Part shown: positions 7,854 through 16,722 of the stretch, in pieces
Layout of the letters: every line of letters starts with the position of its first letter
How positions within the stretch are numbered: position 1 is the stretch's first letter
Origin: an uncultured Alphaproteobacteria bacterium
Lineage (GTDB): Bacteria; Pseudomonadota; Alphaproteobacteria; Thalassobaculales; Thalassobaculaceae
NCBI GenBank assembly: GCA_902629125.1
Contig: CACOPQ010000018.1
Coordinates: forward strand, 1 to 44,444
Direction: 5' to 3'
DNA: 44,444 bases
Notes under the pieces: generated by a model
Told to the model about the DNA's origin: nothing
Seen by the model: only the letters and a program-made list of their open reading frames with translations
Databases searched by the model: none
Translations under genes and position numbers: made by a program

Positions 7854-9443
7854 ATGCCGAAAGTTTTAGTATCCGACAAATTAAGTGAAGATGTGGTTGC
7901 AATATTCAAAAGCCAAGGAATCAGCGTAGACTATAGACCTGGCATGTCGTCCGAAGAGTTGGGCCGGGAAATCCATAATTATGATGGATTGGCTGTCCGC
8001 TCTGCGACCAAAATTACACAAGAGTTAATTTTAGCTGCAAGTAACCTCAAGGTGATAGGTCGCGCCGGGATAGGTGTGGACAATATCGATGTAGACGCAG
8101 CTAGCGCGGCAGGTATCGTTGTTATGAACACCCCTTTCGGTAACGCTGTAACAACGGCAGAACACGCTATTTCTATGATTTGTGCTCTCGCACGCCAAAT
8201 CCCGGAAGCTGATAGGTCAACTCAAGAAGGACTTTGGGAAAAGACACGTTTCGTTGGTACCGAACTAACAGGCAAAACATTAGGAATAATTGGCTGCGGA
8301 AACATTGGATCCATTGTGGCTGATCGAGCCCAAGGTTTGAAAATGAAGGTCGCAGCGTTCGACCCTTATCTTACTGAAGAGCGGGCGGAAAGTATAGGTG
8401 TTCGAAAACGTGAGCTTAAACCATTATTGGCAGAGTCAGACTTTATCTCTCTTCATACACCATTAACAGAACAGACAAGAAATATTATCAATGCGGAGGC
8501 GTTGGTTGCGATGAAGAGAGGTGTGCGTATTGTAAACTGTGCGCGCGGCGGTTTGATATCCGAGCACGACCTTAAAGCGGCTCTAGAAAACGGGCATGTT
8601 GCGGGTGCTGCATTAGACGTATTCTCGGAAGAACCGGCAAGAAATAATATCTTATTTGGTGTTCCAGGAGTCATAGCGACGCCGCATCTTGGCGCTTCGA
8701 CTATGGAGGCGCAGGAAAAAGTTGCGCTGCAAATAGCGGAGCAAATGTCTGATTTTTTGAACACAGGTTCTGTCAGCAACGCCCTTAACATGCCCGCAGT
8801 TTCTGCGGAAGAAGCGCCAATCCTTAAGCCATATATAAAGTTAGCAGGCCTACTTGGAAGTTTTGCGGGGCAGGTGGCTGACGATGCGATAGAAAAAGTC
8901 GAAATCGAATTTGAAGGATTGGCGACAGAACTGAATTACGCTCCTATCGTTTCTTCAATTTTAGCAGGTGTTTTAAAGCACACGATGGACTCAGTTAATC
9001 TTGTTAGTGCGCCACTCATAGCCAACAGTCGAGGCATCGATATATCAACCATCAGACACGATAGAGTTTGTGATTATCAGACCCTATTAAGGGTTTCAGT
9101 TAGAAGTAAATCACGCACAAGAGTGTTAGCTGGAACTCTCTTTGCTGGAACACAAGCACGGCTTGTTGATGTTCAAGGCATTAAAATTGAAGCAGAATTT
9201 GCGAAAAACCTGTTGTATATAAGAAATTACGATAGTCCAGGTTTTATTGGAGCATTAGGTACTTTGTTAGGGAATGAAGGTATAAATATTGCGACTTTTC
9301 ATCTTGGTCGTCGGGAAAACGGCGGCGAAGCTCTTGCGTTAGTAGAAGTAGAGGGTAATGTTTCTGAAGCGGTTTTATCTGATGTTCGTTCTTTGCCGCA
9401 GGTCGTTCGAGCAAATTACCTGACCTTCCAATCCGACCAATAA
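7854..9443 (+). CDS. serA: D-3-phosphoglycerate dehydrogenase (long form with ASB and ACT domains)
   Basis: SerA oxidises 3-phosphoglycerate with NAD+ and commits carbon to serine. The 529-residue protein is the long type: catalytic/NAD-binding part (~1-310), an allosteric substrate-binding-like region (~320-450) and a C-terminal ACT domain (~455-529, with YDSPGFIGALGTLLGNEGIN) that typically senses L-serine. The dinucleotide motif is GCGNIG (147-152). Catalytic residues appear as R231 (CARGGLI), the Glu of SEEP (about 260) and H278 (PHLGAST). GTG (7848), ATG (7851) and ATG (7854) all fit; the last has GGAG at the best distance (7 nt). Cotranscribed with serC. Confidence 0.96.
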   Translation: MPKVLVSDKLSEDVVAIFKSQGISVDYRPGMSSEELGREIHNYDGLAVRSATKITQELILAASNLKVIGRAGIGVDNIDVDAASAAGIVVMNTPFGNAVTTAEHAISMICALARQIPEADRSTQEGLWEKTRFVGTELTGKTLGIIGCGNIGSIVADRAQGLKMKVAAFDPYLTEERAESIGVRKRELKPLLAESDFISLHTPLTEQTRNIINAEALVAMKRGVRIVNCARGGLISEHDLKAALENGHVAGAALDVFSEEPARNNILFGVPGVIATPHLGASTMEAQEKVALQIAEQMSDFLNTGSVSNALNMPAVSAEEAPILKPYIKLAGLLGSFAGQVADDAIEKVEIEFEGLATELNYAPIVSSILAGVLKHTMDSVNLVSAPLIANSRGIDISTIRHDRVCDYQTLLRVSVRSKSRTRVLAGTLFAGTQARLVDVQGIKIEAEFAKNLLYIRNYDSPGFIGALGTLLGNEGINIATFHLGRRENGGEALALVEVEGNVSEAVLSDVRSLPQVVRANYLTFQSDQ

Positions 9444-9502
9444 TCTAACTCTCATCCTTTTTTAAGATGAGAACCAGAGTGGTAATTAGCAGAGTTAGAT
9501 TA
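9441..9502. terminator. Nested inverted repeat between convergent serA and cyclase genes
   Basis: A perfect 12-base inverted repeat, TAATCTAACTCT (9441-9452) and AGAGTTAGATTA (9491-9502), starts on the serA stop codon and takes in the stop region of the opposite-strand cyclase. Inside it a second hairpin pairs TCTCATC (9450-9456) with GATGAGA (9466-9472); the two share bases 9450-9452, so they would compete in part. It probably ends or protects both convergent transcripts. A classical trailing U-run is missing, so intrinsic termination is not certain. Confidence 0.45.
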
Positions 9503-10400
9503 CTGCTACTGGTCTAACAGGACATCCTGTCGCGCCCTTCAACTTAACGGGAAGCATTATCAAGCAAAACTCATTAATACTCCTTTCGGATATCTCTGAC
9601 AGGGCGAGATTTTCAATGAGATGTACTCCTGCTTCTGCTAGGCAATGTTGATGAACTGGCATCATAACATCAGGATGATTTGTTCCAGGAAGTACCTCAA
9701 CAGCCATGTTATCAGAACCGATTGCGACAACGTCATTTTGTGTTAACCACCTTGCAGCCTCTTCGTTCAGACCTGGTTCTCCGGAAATGTATTTAGTGTT
9801 GTCGTGCATGAAATGCTTGCCCCAACCTGTGTTAATGAGAACGACATCGCCTTTGTGAGGCGTTATGTTGTGGTCATCATAAGCACGCTTTAGATCATCC
9901 GATGTAATCGGTCTGCCGGCTTCTAAACAATCAGCCCCATCTAATTTTGATAGGTTCAAGCACAATCCTCGTGTTATTATTGGAGGTATATTTTCAACTC
10001 CTAGTTGGAGCAGGCCCCAATCACCAACGCTTTCTTCAATTGTATGACCTCCATAGAGGTGCTCCCCAATTGAAAAATGACCAAGTGAATCAATGTGAGT
10101 TCCAACATGAGTTGTCATCTCAATTCTCTCAAGATTGGCTCCCACTTTATTTTTGGCGCCCATTTTTTCCCTAATTTTCATGCTGTTTTTAGCAGTTGCA
10201 GAAGATGAAATTATATAAGGGGTCTGGTTAGGGGGCATAAAGGGGGCGCCCATCTCTATCGTATGACTGAGGTCTATAATTTCACCGGATTGAATTTTCC
10301 CAAGCGCAGACAATGTGGTTTTTTGATCTAGGAGGTGACCTGCGGCACCTGTCTGGTCACCCTCTCCCCATCGACTATGATCGTGCAGGCAATTTGTCAT
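9495..10400 (-). CDS. Metal-dependent cyclase/amidohydrolase family protein (kynurenine formamidase-like)
   Basis: Resembles the PF04199 cyclase family, which includes bacterial kynurenine formamidase (KynB), isatin hydrolase and polyketide-cyclase-like enzymes. The signature metal site H-x-G-T-H-x-D-x3-HF is intact: H98, H102, D104 and H108. At 301 residues it is longer than KynB (~210) and closer to the general cyclase/isatin-hydrolase-like group. The N-terminal ~40 residues have no clear family counterpart. GAGGA lies 8 nt before the ATG. No tryptophan-pathway gene is nearby, so the substrate is unknown. It sits on the opposite strand between serA and hisZ, which in related genomes are often neighbours, so it may have been inserted here. 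Cytoplasmic: no signal peptide. Confidence 0.85.
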   Translation of the reverse strand: MTNCLHDHSRWGEGDQTGAAGHLLDQKTTLSALGKIQSGEIIDLSHTIEMGAPFMPPNQTPYIISSSATAKNSMKIREKMGAKNKVGANLERIEMTTHVGTHIDSLGHFSIGEHLYGGHTIEESVGDWGLLQLGVENIPPIITRGLCLNLSKLDGADCLEAGRPITSDDLKRAYDDHNITPHKGDVVLINTGWGKHFMHDNTKYISGEPGLNEEAARWLTQNDVVAIGSDNMAVEVLPGTNHPDVMMPVHQHCLAEAGVHLIENLALSEISERSINEFCLIMLPVKLKGATGCPVRPVAVI

Positions 10401-10480
10401 AGATATAATCCTCAGCAGAAATAGAAATAGTGGTTTATAACCTGTTTATAATTGTTAAAATAAAAAAATTGAAAACTTTC

Positions 10481-10510
10481 TTGATCTAATACTTCATTCA
10501 TCTCTATTAA
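10481..10510 (+). promoter_or_regulatory. Weak candidate promoter for hisZ-purA
   Basis: TTGATC (10481-10486), an 18-base spacer and TATTAA (10505-10510) lie in the AT-rich 167-base gap between the divergent cyclase and hisZ. Spacing is slightly long and both boxes deviate, and AT-rich DNA gives many such matches. Confidence 0.3.
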
Positions 10511-10567
10511 ATGTTAAAAGTGTGTTAGCGTTAACAAGCTTATTTATAAATTACTGGAGTATTTTCC

Positions 10568-11728
10568 TTGCCTTTTAAGGAAGATAAAGACCCTATCAAC
10601 AAATCATTGCTTCCAAGTGGTCTTAGGGATCAACTACCTCCCCACGCTGCTCATGAGGCCTCTATTGTTGAACGCCTAATAAATACTTGTGAGTTATCAG
10701 GCTATGAGAGAGTTAAACCCCCACTCATTGAATATGAGGACACCTTATTTTCAGGCCCCGGTGAAGCGATGGTTCACAGCACGTTCAGACTTATGGACCC
10801 TGTTTCGCGAAGAATGCTTGGTCTTCGATCTGACCTAACAACACAAGTTGCTAGGATCGCCTCTAGTCGTTTAGGGCATACTCATCACCCGTTGAGATTA
10901 TGTTACACGGGCGAAGTTTTAAGGGTAATGCCTGACGACTTGAACCCCGAACGTGAATTAGTCCAAGTAGGTGCAGAACTTATTGGTGAAGATAATGCGT
11001 TGGCAGATATAGAGGTTATTTACTTAGCATATGATGCGCTGTCTAATGTAGGTGCGCAATCAATAACTATAGATATCACGACACCGGCATTGATACTGAA
11101 GTTGTTAGAAGAAATTGGTATAGCAAGGGAAATAGGCCCCAAATTAAGGTCAGCACTGGATAAGAAAGACTCTTCCGCAATACAGGAGTTTGCTGGAGGC
11201 AATGCTAATCTGTTTACTGGTCTGATTGAGGCAGCCGGCTCCTGGGATAGTAGCGTCAAAAAATTAAAAGCTTTACCTCTTCCTAAGTCTATCAATCCGA
11301 TTCTTGACCGTCTCGAAGCGGTTGCAGCATTTATTGCAGAGGAAGATGATAATCTCCAGGTCACGATTGACCCTGTAGAGAGTAGGGGCTTTGAATATTA
11401 CAGTGGACTTGGGTTCAGCTTTTTTTCTCAAGGTGTACGGGGTGAACTTGGCAGAGGTGGGCGGTATATTTTGAATGATGGTAAGTCCACCGGTTCTTGC
11501 GGTTTTACGTTATATATGGAGACTGTGCTTCGAGCGCTTCCGGAACCGATTAGCAGAAACCGTTTATTGGTACCCCATTCAATAAACAGAGGTGTCTTGA
11601 GATCACTCAGGAAGGATGGGTGGATAACAGTAAGCTTATTGGAGCAGGTAGATAGTCTTGAAAAAGAGGCAAAACGGCTGAATTGCTCTCACATTTTTAC
11701 AAATAATAAACCAAGTCTTATAGTATAA
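10568..11728 (+). CDS. hisZ: HisZ, ATP phosphoribosyltransferase regulatory subunit
   Basis: HisZ is a histidyl-tRNA-synthetase paralogue without aminoacylation activity. It pairs with the short form of HisG to make the first enzyme of histidine synthesis and carries feedback control. The 386 residues show the class-II synthetase-like core: LLPSGLRDQLPP at the N-terminus, PLIEYEDTLFSGPGE, then LGLRSDLTTQVARIASSR (motif-2 region). A histidyl-tRNA synthetase would be longer with an anticodon-binding domain. The start is a TTG, supported by GGAG eight bases upstream and by the position of the conserved N-terminus. A short HisG is expected elsewhere in the genome. purA follows 35 nt later, probably in the same operon. 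Confidence 0.93.
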   Translation: MPFKEDKDPINKSLLPSGLRDQLPPHAAHEASIVERLINTCELSGYERVKPPLIEYEDTLFSGPGEAMVHSTFRLMDPVSRRMLGLRSDLTTQVARIASSRLGHTHHPLRLCYTGEVLRVMPDDLNPERELVQVGAELIGEDNALADIEVIYLAYDALSNVGAQSITIDITTPALILKLLEEIGIAREIGPKLRSALDKKDSSAIQEFAGGNANLFTGLIEAAGSWDSSVKKLKALPLPKSINPILDRLEAVAAFIAEEDDNLQVTIDPVESRGFEYYSGLGFSFFSQGVRGELGRGGRYILNDGKSTGSCGFTLYMETVLRALPEPISRNRLLVPHSINRGVLRSLRKDGWITVSLLEQVDSLEKEAKRLNCSHIFTNNKPSLIV

Positions 11729-11763
11729 ATTAATTTTTACGCAAGAGTCAGGAATAATTGTAA

Positions 11764-13053
11764 ATGGGAAATGTCGCAGTTATAGGAGCCCAATGGGGCG
11801 ATGAAGGAAAGGGAAAAATCGTAGATTGGTTGTCTGAGAGAGCTGATGCGGTGGTCCGTTTTCAAGGCGGCCATAATGCTGGTCATACGCTCGTTGTGGA
11901 CGGTAAAACCTACAAGCTCAGCTTACTTCCATCAGGAATAGTTAGGGGAAAATTATCTGTGATTGGTTCGGGTGTTGTTGTTGACCCATGGGCATTACTA
12001 AACGAAATTAAGAAAATTTCAGAACAAGGAATAAGTATTTCCCCTGACAAACTAGTGTTAGCGGATAACGCTTCTCTCATATTAGATATTCATCAAAAGA
12101 TAGATTTTGCTCGAGAAAAAAAACGAGGGAAAAACAAAATAGGGACTACAGGGAGGGGGATAGGCCCTGCGTACGAAGATAAAGTGGCAAGGCGTGGTAT
12201 TCGGGTTGCAGACTTATATAGTCCTGATCAAGTGTTATTTAAATTGGAAGACCAATTTGCATACCACAATATTTTTCTCAAGGATGCGGAAGAAGAAATA
12301 GCCTCGGCAGAAAAAACTTTTAAAGATTTAATGGTAATTAGCGATGATATACGACAGTTTGCGCAACCAGTGTGGAAAAAGATGGACGAACTTCGAGCGC
12401 AAGGTTCCAGGATCTTGTTTGAAGGTGCGCAGGGTGTAATGTTAGACGTTGACCATGGAACCTACCCCTTCGTTACTTCTTCAAACACAGTCGCAGGACA
12501 AGCTGCTGCTGGAGCGGGCACGGGGCCAACTTCTATTAATTATGTTCTAGGAATTACTAAAGCCTACACCACCAGGGTTGGCAGTGGCCCGTTTCCTACT
12601 GAATTACTGGACGAGACTGGCCAAACTCTCGGAGAGAGAGGCCATGAATTTGGGGTGGTGACAGGTCGGAAACGCCGATGTGGTTGGTTTGATGCTATAA
12701 TGGTCAAGCAGGCTATAAAGACTTCGGGGATAACTGGTATCGCACTAACAAAAATGGATGTACTAGATGGTTTCGAAACACTGAAAGTTTGTGATGGATA
12801 TGAACTTGAGGGCAGTAGAATCGACTATTTTCCCAGTTCTTCCAAGCACCAGGCGGCAGTAAAGCCCCTATATAGAGAGATAGAGGGATGGGCAGAAAGT
12901 ACCCATGCAGCTAGGTCCTGGGCAGAACTTCCCAGCAATGCCGTAAAATATATTAGGCAAATCGAAGAACTTATCGAGGCGCCGGTGGCTTTAGTATCTA
13001 CAAGTCCGGAGCGCGAAGATACAATTCTAGTAAAAGATCCATTTAAGGATTGA
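11764..13053 (+). CDS. purA: Adenylosuccinate synthetase
   Basis: PurA joins IMP and aspartate with GTP, the first committed step to AMP. The 429-residue length matches the bacterial family. The N-terminal P-loop-like signature [16 protein letters not shown] (residues 8-23) and [10 protein letters not shown] are intact, as are [14 protein letters not shown] (IMP site), [20 protein letters not shown] and [11 protein letters not shown] near the C-terminal half. AGGA precedes the ATG. hisZ lies directly upstream, and a gene order serC-serA-hisZ-purA is common in Rhodospirillales-type genomes. Function is certain from sequence. Confidence 0.98.
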   Translation: MGNVAVIGAQWGDEGKGKIVDWLSERADAVVRFQGGHNAGHTLVVDGKTYKLSLLPSGIVRGKLSVIGSGVVVDPWALLNEIKKISEQGISISPDKLVLADNASLILDIHQKIDFAREKKRGKNKIGTTGRGIGPAYEDKVARRGIRVADLYSPDQVLFKLEDQFAYHNIFLKDAEEEIASAEKTFKDLMVISDDIRQFAQPVWKKMDELRAQGSRILFEGAQGVMLDVDHGTYPFVTSSNTVAGQAAAGAGTGPTSINYVLGITKAYTTRVGSGPFPTELLDETGQTLGERGHEFGVVTGRKRRCGWFDAIMVKQAIKTSGITGIALTKMDVLDGFETLKVCDGYELEGSRIDYFPSSSKHQAAVKPLYREIEGWAESTHAARSWAELPSNAVKYIRQIEELIEAPVALVSTSPEREDTILVKDPFKD

Positions 13054-13142
13054 ACCAAATACTTTATAAATAGAGGGAAGAAAATTGTAACCTATAGATT
13101 GATTTAGGTGCCACCTCGCCTAGACCACAGAGGGTGTCGAAA

Positions 13143-15143
13143 ATGGGAACAGTAGTCCTAAAAGATCAATTTGAGATAGATGACTCGCTTCATCTACCAG
13201 GTTACGACTCGCCTACAGCAAAAGCTTATACTTGCAAAAACCTTACGGACGGGCAATCAAGTTTAATCGCTTTAATTTGTGACGCAGATGTACCAATGCG
13301 AACGGAGTTATTAGAGGGGTTAAAAAATTTTCCGGGTCCGGGTTTGGTAAAGCCCGTTGACAGCGGTGTTGTAAATTGGCTGCCCACAGGCAGGAGGCAA
13401 CCTGTTTTGATTTGTGAGAAACCACTCGGCAGTAGAGTTTTCGAGACACTGGATACAGTTATTCAGCCACTGAGTGATAATCAAATTATAGGCGGTTTTT
13501 TAACACCCGCCATAGCTACGCTTAGAGAGCTAGCCTCGCGCGGCTTAACTCACAGAAACATAAGACCATCCAATATATTTTACGCAGATGATTCAGCACG
13601 TCTTATCATGCTCGGTGAATGCATATCTGCGCCTCCAGGATATAACCAACCCCTGAGTTTTGAGACGCTTGAAACCGGTATGGCCAATTATGCTGGTAGA
13701 GGAATGGGCACGCCTTCTGACGACCTGTTTTCTTTAGGAGTTACTCTTTTAAGTCTATTAATTGGAAGACTACCAGTAACTAAAGTCGAGGATCCATTTC
13801 AGTTTATGTTAGATCGGATCAATACTGGCTCATATGCAAGTATTGTTGGCGGTCATCGAATTCAGCAAAACATGATCGAAATTTTAAGGGGTTTGTTGGC
13901 AGATGACTTGGCCGAACGGTGGCCGCTTTCCGATGTAGAACTCTGGGCTAGTGGTAGACGCATGACTCCTAAACAAGCAAAGCTTCCACCCAAAGCAGCC
14001 CGACCATTACCCATAGCTGGGTTTGAGCACGAAAATATAAGATCTGCAGCGCATGGGTTAAGTCAAAATTGGCACGTGTCTGGCGATATAATTCGTGGTC
14101 AGGATTTCGATACTTGGATACAGCGAAGCTTAAATGACGAGCAGGTAGTTAATAATTTGAATAAAGCAATAGGTAGCACCCAGGCTATACAGTCAGCTCC
14201 GAGAGCGGAAGATCCAAGACTTATAGCAAAAGTCATTTTGGCCCTCGACCCAGCGGGCCCAATAAGATTAGGTGGTTTTGCAACTCACGTGGATGGCATA
14301 GGCACTACCTTGTCAGTTGGTTTTGATGATGAGGTCACCAAAAATCAGATAGCGGAATTGCTAGTTTCTGGTGTTCTTAAGACTTGGTTGGGTCTTCAAG
14401 GCCGCGTGAAAAGTGAGATTATGAATTTCTATGGGGTATTGGAGAAAGTTGAAGGATTTATAAATTTGCCGGGGGCGGGTTTTGGTATAGAGAGAGTTTT
14501 ATATGAACTTAACCCTTATCAGCATTGCGTAAGTCCAATGATAGAGCATCTTTACATCACGAAAACATCAGAACTGATACCTGCGTTGGAAGCAGTAGCT
14601 CAAGGCGACAACTTACCACCGATGCCAATGGATAGACATATTGCAGCTTTTTTATCTTCTCATTCCGAGCATATAGATGAAAGAATCATGCGACCTCTTA
14701 CGCATAAAGACAATCGTCCCGCTGATGAAGCCTTGAAGGTGATGAGAATACTTGCCCGCGTTCAATCTGTTTATAGTAATGGTGCAGCACCAGCACTTTG
14801 CGCTTGGCTAAGAGATCTTACTAGCCCAGCCGTCCAGTCATTCAATAACAATAAATTGCGCAATCAGGTAGAGCGCCAAGTTGTACAAGCTGCAGAGACG
14901 GGATTTGTAGTAGCTTTAATGCGTATTCTAGATGATGCTAAGGTTATGGAACTTGATAAACAGAATTACAAAAAAGCTCAAAAAGAATATGAAGAGTGTT
15001 CTGCTCAAATTCACCGTATGGACGCCGGACTTGAGCAGAAAGAAAATTTAGCCGGCGAGTTGGGAGAGCAAGTGGCTGCCGTAATAGCCGGTGTAGTAGC
15101 TAGTATTGGAACGACGGCAATAGTAATGATTTATTTGACCTAG
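13143..15143 (+). CDS. Tail-anchored pseudokinase (protein-kinase-like, catalytic residues lost)
   Basis: The first ~270 residues follow a Ser/Thr kinase fold: an HRD-loop equivalent HRNIRPSNIFY (137-147) and TPSDDLFSLGVTLLSLLIGRLPV (190-212), matching the kinase D-x-[WF]-S-LG and G-x-x-P region. But the catalytic Asp is Asn139, the DFG triplet is replaced (LGEC, 157-160), and neither a glycine-rich loop nor a clear VAIK lysine is present. Phosphotransfer is therefore unlikely. A ~300-residue middle part of unknown type follows, then a coiled-coil-like stretch (~605-643) and a single C-terminal membrane helix (645-666), so the bulk should face the cytoplasm. Start: ATG 13143 has GAGGG eight bases upstream; a GTG at 13134 is in frame. 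The next gene encodes a small membrane protein. Confidence 0.75.
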   Translation: MGTVVLKDQFEIDDSLHLPGYDSPTAKAYTCKNLTDGQSSLIALICDADVPMRTELLEGLKNFPGPGLVKPVDSGVVNWLPTGRRQPVLICEKPLGSRVFETLDTVIQPLSDNQIIGGFLTPAIATLRELASRGLTHRNIRPSNIFYADDSARLIMLGECISAPPGYNQPLSFETLETGMANYAGRGMGTPSDDLFSLGVTLLSLLIGRLPVTKVEDPFQFMLDRINTGSYASIVGGHRIQQNMIEILRGLLADDLAERWPLSDVELWASGRRMTPKQAKLPPKAARPLPIAGFEHENIRSAAHGLSQNWHVSGDIIRGQDFDTWIQRSLNDEQVVNNLNKAIGSTQAIQSAPRAEDPRLIAKVILALDPAGPIRLGGFATHVDGIGTTLSVGFDDEVTKNQIAELLVSGVLKTWLGLQGRVKSEIMNFYGVLEKVEGFINLPGAGFGIERVLYELNPYQHCVSPMIEHLYITKTSELIPALEAVAQGDNLPPMPMDRHIAAFLSSHSEHIDERIMRPLTHKDNRPADEALKVMRILARVQSVYSNGAAPALCAWLRDLTSPAVQSFNNNKLRNQVERQVVQAAETGFVVALMRILDDAKVMELDKQNYKKAQKEYEECSAQIHRMDAGLEQKENLAGELGEQVAAVIAGVVASIGTTAIVMIYLT

Positions 15144-15186
15144 TGTATCACGGGTTATGGAAAGTTAATGGTTTTCAAGGGGGCGG

Positions 15187-15726
15187 GTGTTTTACAATAT
15201 GGCTAATAGGTCTGCGAGTGCTTCGGCGACTAAAGCCGTTTTGGTAATGGTTGTAGCTGGAACTATGATTTTTACCCTGCCAACCGTTATGGTTCTGACT
15301 GTGGGCATGATACCGACTTTTATTGCTTACGCAACGGATCGTAGAAAAGAAAAGTATAAAACTGTTAGCGTAGGAAGTTTAAATTTCGTTGGTGTTTTGC
15401 CTCTGCTTGTTACTCTTTGGACAAAAGACCATTCTTTCGATATGGGGTTTTCGGTTCTCTCAGACCCGTTTAATTGGCTAATGGTTTTAGGTTCGTCATC
15501 AGCCGGCTGGACTATCTACTTGGTCGCGCCGTCGATTGTTTCGATATTTCTTCAGGCTCGCATAGAGCTTTCTGTTGAACGATTAAAAAAGCGTCAAGTA
15601 AGGCTTATCGAAGAGTGGGGTGAAGGTGTGTCTGGTGATCGGAAGTCAAACCAGAAGAACAGTAGTCTTGGAAATAAAGAGCAGGGAGGTCTTGAGGGCC
15701 ATGGGCAGGCTGAAGAAGCTAAATAG
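15187..15726 (+). CDS. Small multi-pass membrane protein, partner candidate of the pseudokinase
   Basis: Not a family I can name. About three membrane segments are visible: residues ~18-48 (VLVMVVAGTMIFTLPTVMVL and onward), ~68-82 (FVGVLPLLVTLW) and ~96-122 (WLMVLGSSSAGWTIYLVAPS). The C-terminal ~55 residues are charged and Gly/Ser/Gln rich, likely cytoplasmic and flexible. It follows the pseudokinase by 43 nt on the same strand and converges on rpoH, so the two are probably one transcript. The start is uncertain: GTG 15187 sits 3 nt after AAGGGGG and ATG 15199 sits 15 nt after it. No enzymatic motif is seen. Confidence 0.7.
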   Translation: MFYNMANRSASASATKAVLVMVVAGTMIFTLPTVMVLTVGMIPTFIAYATDRRKEKYKTVSVGSLNFVGVLPLLVTLWTKDHSFDMGFSVLSDPFNWLMVLGSSSAGWTIYLVAPSIVSIFLQARIELSVERLKKRQVRLIEEWGEGVSGDRKSNQKNSSLGNKEQGGLEGHGQAEEAK

Positions 15727-15743
15727 TTTCTATAACAGCCTGT

Positions 15744-16625
15744 TCATTCATTTGATTCCAAGAGCTGGCTCTTGATGTTTTTTTGCAACTTCTCGAAAGC
15801 TTTTACTTCTACTTGCCGAACGCGCTCTCGGCTAATGCCAAACTCAGAACCAAGTTCCTCTAGTGTCGCGGCGTTCTCTGATAAACGTCGTTTCTGGATT
15901 ATATACTGTTCTCTTGGATTCAATGTTTCCATTGCCGACAAAAGGAGTTTGCTTCTTTTATCTAATTCTTCTCTATCCGCATATACCTGTTCTTGGTCCT
16001 GAGACTCATCGACCAACCAATCCTGCCATTCACCATCCAATTCTGCTGATCTTGGCGCATTAAGGGAGTGGTCTGGTCCTGAGAGCCTTGCGTTCATGCT
16101 CACAACTTCGTATTCAGGAACATCTAGACGCGATGCTATTTCTTTAACGTTTTCAGGTGAAAGATCTCCTTCGTCTATAGCCTTCATTTGACCTTTCAGC
16201 TTGCGTAAATTGAAAAACAGCTTTTTTTGAGCCGCTGTTGTTCCCATTTTCACTAGTGACCAAGAATGCAGGATATATTCCTGTATTGAAGCTCGTATCC
16301 ACCACATTGCGTAAGTTGCTAGCCTGAACCCTCGTTCCGGATCGAAGCGCTTAACTGCCTGCATCATTCCAATATTTCCTTCGGAAATCAATTCAGCGAC
16401 AGGAAGACCATAACCACGATAACCCATAGCGATCTTTGCCACCAGTCGTAAGTGGCTAGTGACGAGCTGATGGGCTGCCTCGGTATCTTCAAGTTCTACC
16501 CACCTTCTAGCTAACATATACTCTTCGTTGGCTTGCAGCATTGGGAACTTTTGGATTTCATTCAGATACCTTGCAAGATTTCCTTCAGCTGTTAAATTTG
16601 GTAAGAGGGCGATATTAGACGCCAT
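15744..16625 (-). CDS. rpoH: RNA polymerase sigma factor RpoH (sigma-32)
   Basis: RpoH directs RNA polymerase to heat-shock promoters. From the ATG at 16625 the protein has 293 residues, the normal size; GGAG lies 7 nt upstream, and a longer TTG start at 16670 lacks such support. Region 1.2/2.1 begins with ARYLNEIQKFPMLQ; the RpoH box QKKLFFNLR (133-141), which separates RpoH from other sigma factors, is intact; region 2.4 includes TYAMWWIRASIQEYIL; region 4.2 helix-turn-helix is TLEELGSEFGISRERVRQVE (about 252-271). rluD lies upstream on the same strand with 97 nt between, and a separate promoter is visible. Some alphaproteobacteria have two RpoH copies; only one is in this window. Confidence 0.97.
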   Translation of the reverse strand: MASNIALLPNLTAEGNLARYLNEIQKFPMLQANEEYMLARRWVELEDTEAAHQLVTSHLRLVAKIAMGYRGYGLPVAELISEGNIGMMQAVKRFDPERGFRLATYAMWWIRASIQEYILHSWSLVKMGTTAAQKKLFFNLRKLKGQMKAIDEGDLSPENVKEIASRLDVPEYEVVSMNARLSGPDHSLNAPRSAELDGEWQDWLVDESQDQEQVYADREELDKRSKLLLSAMETLNPREQYIIQKRRLSENAATLEELGSEFGISRERVRQVEVKAFEKLQKNIKSQLLESNE

Positions 16626-16670
16626 TTCTACACTCCGATTTTTCTCCGCCTCCAAATAGATGGGGATCAA

Positions 16671-16698
16671 GTATTACATTTTAAAGGTACAAATTCAA
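16671..16698 (-). promoter_or_regulatory. Candidate rpoH promoter
   Basis: On the minus strand TTGAAT (16698-16693) is followed after 16 bases by TAATAC (16676-16671). Start would be near 16664, leaving a ~40-nt leader before the rpoH ATG. Both boxes match four or more consensus positions. Its -35 overlaps an A/T inverted repeat. Confidence 0.45.
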
Positions 16699-16716
16699 TT
16701 TTTTTGCAAAAAATTG
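16696..16716. repeat. A/T inverted repeat between rluD and rpoH
   Basis: CAATTTTTT (16696-16704) and AAAAAATTG (16708-16716) form a perfect nine-pair stem around TGC, seven bases past the rluD stop. As RNA it would be a weak all-A/U hairpin apart from the outer C-G pair, so it may partly terminate rluD transcripts; as DNA it is a curved A-tract next to the rpoH -35. Confidence 0.35.
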
Positions 16717-16722
16717 ATAAAA

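Noticed and set aside
9495-10400. Kynurenine formamidase (kynB) call for the cyclase
   Set aside because: The metal motif is shared by the whole family, the protein is ~90 residues longer than KynB, and no tryptophan-degradation gene is near.
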